In this document: piece after piece, positions 62,801 to 64,000 of the stretch
Numbering within the stretch: the stretch's first letter is position 1
How the letters are laid out: every line of letters starts with the position of its first letter
NCBI GenBank assembly: GCA_963931445.1
Contig: OZ007016.1
Span: forward strand, 496,001-560,000
DNA: 64,000 bases
Direction of reading: 5' to 3'
From: CALXVA01 sp944393025
Lineage (GTDB): Bacteria > Bacillota > Clostridia > TANB77 > CAG-508
Notes under the pieces: model-generated
Databases searched by the model: none
What the model was told of the DNA's origin: nothing
Seen by the model: the letters and a program-made list of their open reading frames with translations, nothing else
Program-made: the position numbers and the translations under genes

Positions 62801-63838
62801 ATGGAAGAAGAAATTAGAATGATTAAAGATGTAGCTGTTGGAGATATAAATAAGGCTACTAATGCAAAAGAATTAGATGATGTAAGGGTAAAGTATTTAG
62901 GTAAAAAAGGTGAACTTACAGCTATTTTAAGAGGTATGGGAACTTTGACACCAGAAGAAAGACCTATTATTGGAAGTAAAGTAAATAAGGTAAGAGATGA
63001 ACTTGAAAATTTAATTAAAACAAGAGAGGAAGAGTTTGAAAAAGAGGAACTTGAAAGAAAGTTGAAAGAAGAAACTATAGATATTACACTTCCAGCAACT
63101 AAAGTAAAAAGAGGAAGTAAGCATCCTTTAAATAGGATAATTGAAGAAGTAGAAGATTTATTTGTTTCTATGGGTTATGATGTTGTAGCAGGACCAGAAC
63201 TTGAAACTGATGAATATTGTTTTGAAAGGTTAAATTTACCTAAGGGACATCCAGCAAGAGATATGCAAGATAGTTTTTATATTACTTCAGAATATTTATT
63301 AAGAACTCAGACTTCTGCTGTTCAGGCAAGAACAATGATGGCAAATACAGAAAAAACACCTATTAGAGTAATTTGTCCAGGTAAAACATATAGAAGAGAT
63401 GATGATGCAACACATTCTCATCAATTTAGTCAAGTTGAAGGATTAGTAATAGATGAAAATATTTCTTTAGCAGATTTAAAAGGAACATTAGAAGTGTTTG
63501 TTAGAAAGATGCTTGGAGAAAATTTGAATCTTCGTTTTAGACCAAGTTACTTTCCTTTTACAGAACCTTCTTATGAAGTTGATGTTACATGTTTTAAATG
63601 TGGAGGAAAAGGTTGTAATCTATGTAAACAAACTGGCTGGATAGAGGTTTTAGGTTCAGGAATGGTACATCCAAATGTTTTGAAAATGAATGGTTATGAT
63701 CCAGAAAAATATACAGGATTTGCATTTGGAACAGGGTTAGATAGGCTTGCTATGTTTAAATATGGAATTACAGATATAAGGCTTTTATATCAAAATGATG
63801 TTAGATTTTTAAATCAATTTGATAGATTAGATAGATAA
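62801..63838 (+). CDS. pheS: Phenylalanyl-tRNA synthetase alpha subunit
   Basis: 345 residues. N-terminal coiled coil (about 1-90: LDDVRVKYLGKKGELTAILRGMG) then the class II core with motif 2 (RVICPGKTYRRDDDATHSHQFSQVEGLVID), FRPSYFPFTEPSYEVDV, a Cys-rich insert CFKCGGKGCNLCKQTGW and motif 3 GFAFGTGLDRLAMFKYGI. ATG at 62801 behind GAGGAGG; an upstream start would run through the repeat. Confidence 0.96.
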   Translation: MEEEIRMIKDVAVGDINKATNAKELDDVRVKYLGKKGELTAILRGMGTLTPEERPIIGSKVNKVRDELENLIKTREEEFEKEELERKLKEETIDITLPATKVKRGSKHPLNRIIEEVEDLFVSMGYDVVAGPELETDEYCFERLNLPKGHPARDMQDSFYITSEYLLRTQTSAVQARTMMANTEKTPIRVICPGKTYRRDDDATHSHQFSQVEGLVIDENISLADLKGTLEVFVRKMLGENLNLRFRPSYFPFTEPSYEVDVTCFKCGGKGCNLCKQTGWIEVLGSGMVHPNVLKMNGYDPEKYTGFAFGTGLDRLAMFKYGITDIRLLYQNDVRFLNQFDRLDR

Positions 63839-63889
63839 TTTTTTAGCAAGAAAAATATATGTTTCAAAATTAAGAAAGAAGGTAAAAAA

Positions 63890-64000
63890 ATGAAATTAAG
63901 TACAAATTTTGTAAAAGACTATGTAGATATAGATGTAGATATTAAAACTCTTGCAGAAGATATGACAAGAGTTGGAAATGAGTATGATGAAGCAGGAAAG
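63890..64000 (+). CDS. pheT: Phenylalanyl-tRNA synthetase beta subunit, N-terminal fragment
   Basis: The first 37 codons, MKLSTNFVKDYVDIDVDIKTLAEDM..., have the standard start of PheT. The gene runs off the right edge. It follows pheS by about 50 bases. Confidence 0.9.
   Translation, partial: MKLSTNFVKDYVDIDVDIKTLAEDMTRVGNEYDEAGK

Overview
The window comes from a very AT-rich, anaerobic, endospore-forming Firmicute of the Clostridia, probably an uncultured gut lineage. The evidence is A/T-ending codons throughout, strong AGGAGG ribosome sites with frequent TTG and GTG starts, sporulation genes (spoIVFA/spoIVFB, yqfC/yqfD, pdaA, yyaC), a soluble [FeFe]-hydrogenase module and a complete agr quorum-sensing locus. 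Species cannot be named from the sequence. No rRNA, tRNA, insertion sequence, prophage or CRISPR array was seen.

Layout. 1-4.4 kb: end of a TauE/SafE permease, a tandem 128-bp repeat block, a Cys-rich protein, murI, a two-OB-fold SSB. 4.4-11.9 kb: scpB, proS, htrA (minus), rnhB, a HAD remnant, pyrimidine-nucleoside phosphorylase, yyaC. 12.1-17.8 kb: spoIVFA-spoIVFB, uvrC, an RlmI-like methyltransferase, an RluA-type pseudouridine synthase. 17.9-23.7 kb: agrBD (plus) facing agrCA (minus), then a large LPPTG surface protein with a VWA domain. 23.8-31.6 kb: pdaA, yqfC, yqfD, an unknown gene, a YbeY-DgkA fusion, DUF3048 and DHHW proteins. 31.8-38 kb: NuoE-like, NuoF-like and HydA hydrogenase subunits, then era-yqzL-recO. 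38.3-44.9 kb: four glycosyltransferases, GNAT, pth, RNase E/G. 44.9-50.5 kb: acyl-CoA ligase (minus), three membrane proteins, and a prepilin-like protein whose C-terminus looks like a diversity-generating-retroelement variable region. 50.7-64 kb: the rimP-nusA-ylxR-ylxQ-infB-rbfA-nrnA-truB translation/RNA operon, 6S RNA, prmC, whiA, hemW, and a T-box-controlled pheS-pheT.

The most striking observation concerns the codon CGG. Four conserved genes (rluA-like, VWA/LPPTG surface protein with two sites, hydA, recO) are split by a total of five +1 frameshifts. All five sit exactly on an in-frame CGG codon followed by A or T, and skipping the C (reading GGN, Gly) restores the conserved protein. Reading both strands by eye, I found no in-frame CGG anywhere else in the window, although CGT, CGC and CGA are used as ordinary Arg codons. 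This looks like CGG not being a normal sense codon in this organism, with +1 frameshifting (or four-base CGGN decoding) at it, rather than random decay: the hydrogenase needs residues downstream of its shift, and the surface protein regains a perfect sortase signal only after two shifts.

Other points for a second look: several dispersed structured repeat families (128-bp tandem unit, 124-nt hairpin with covarying arms, a GGGACAGGT element), a two-copy pseudoknot-like leader, two genes that appear to start at AUA, a truncated HAD gene overlapping a phosphorylase, and the DGR-type variable region with no reverse transcriptase nearby.
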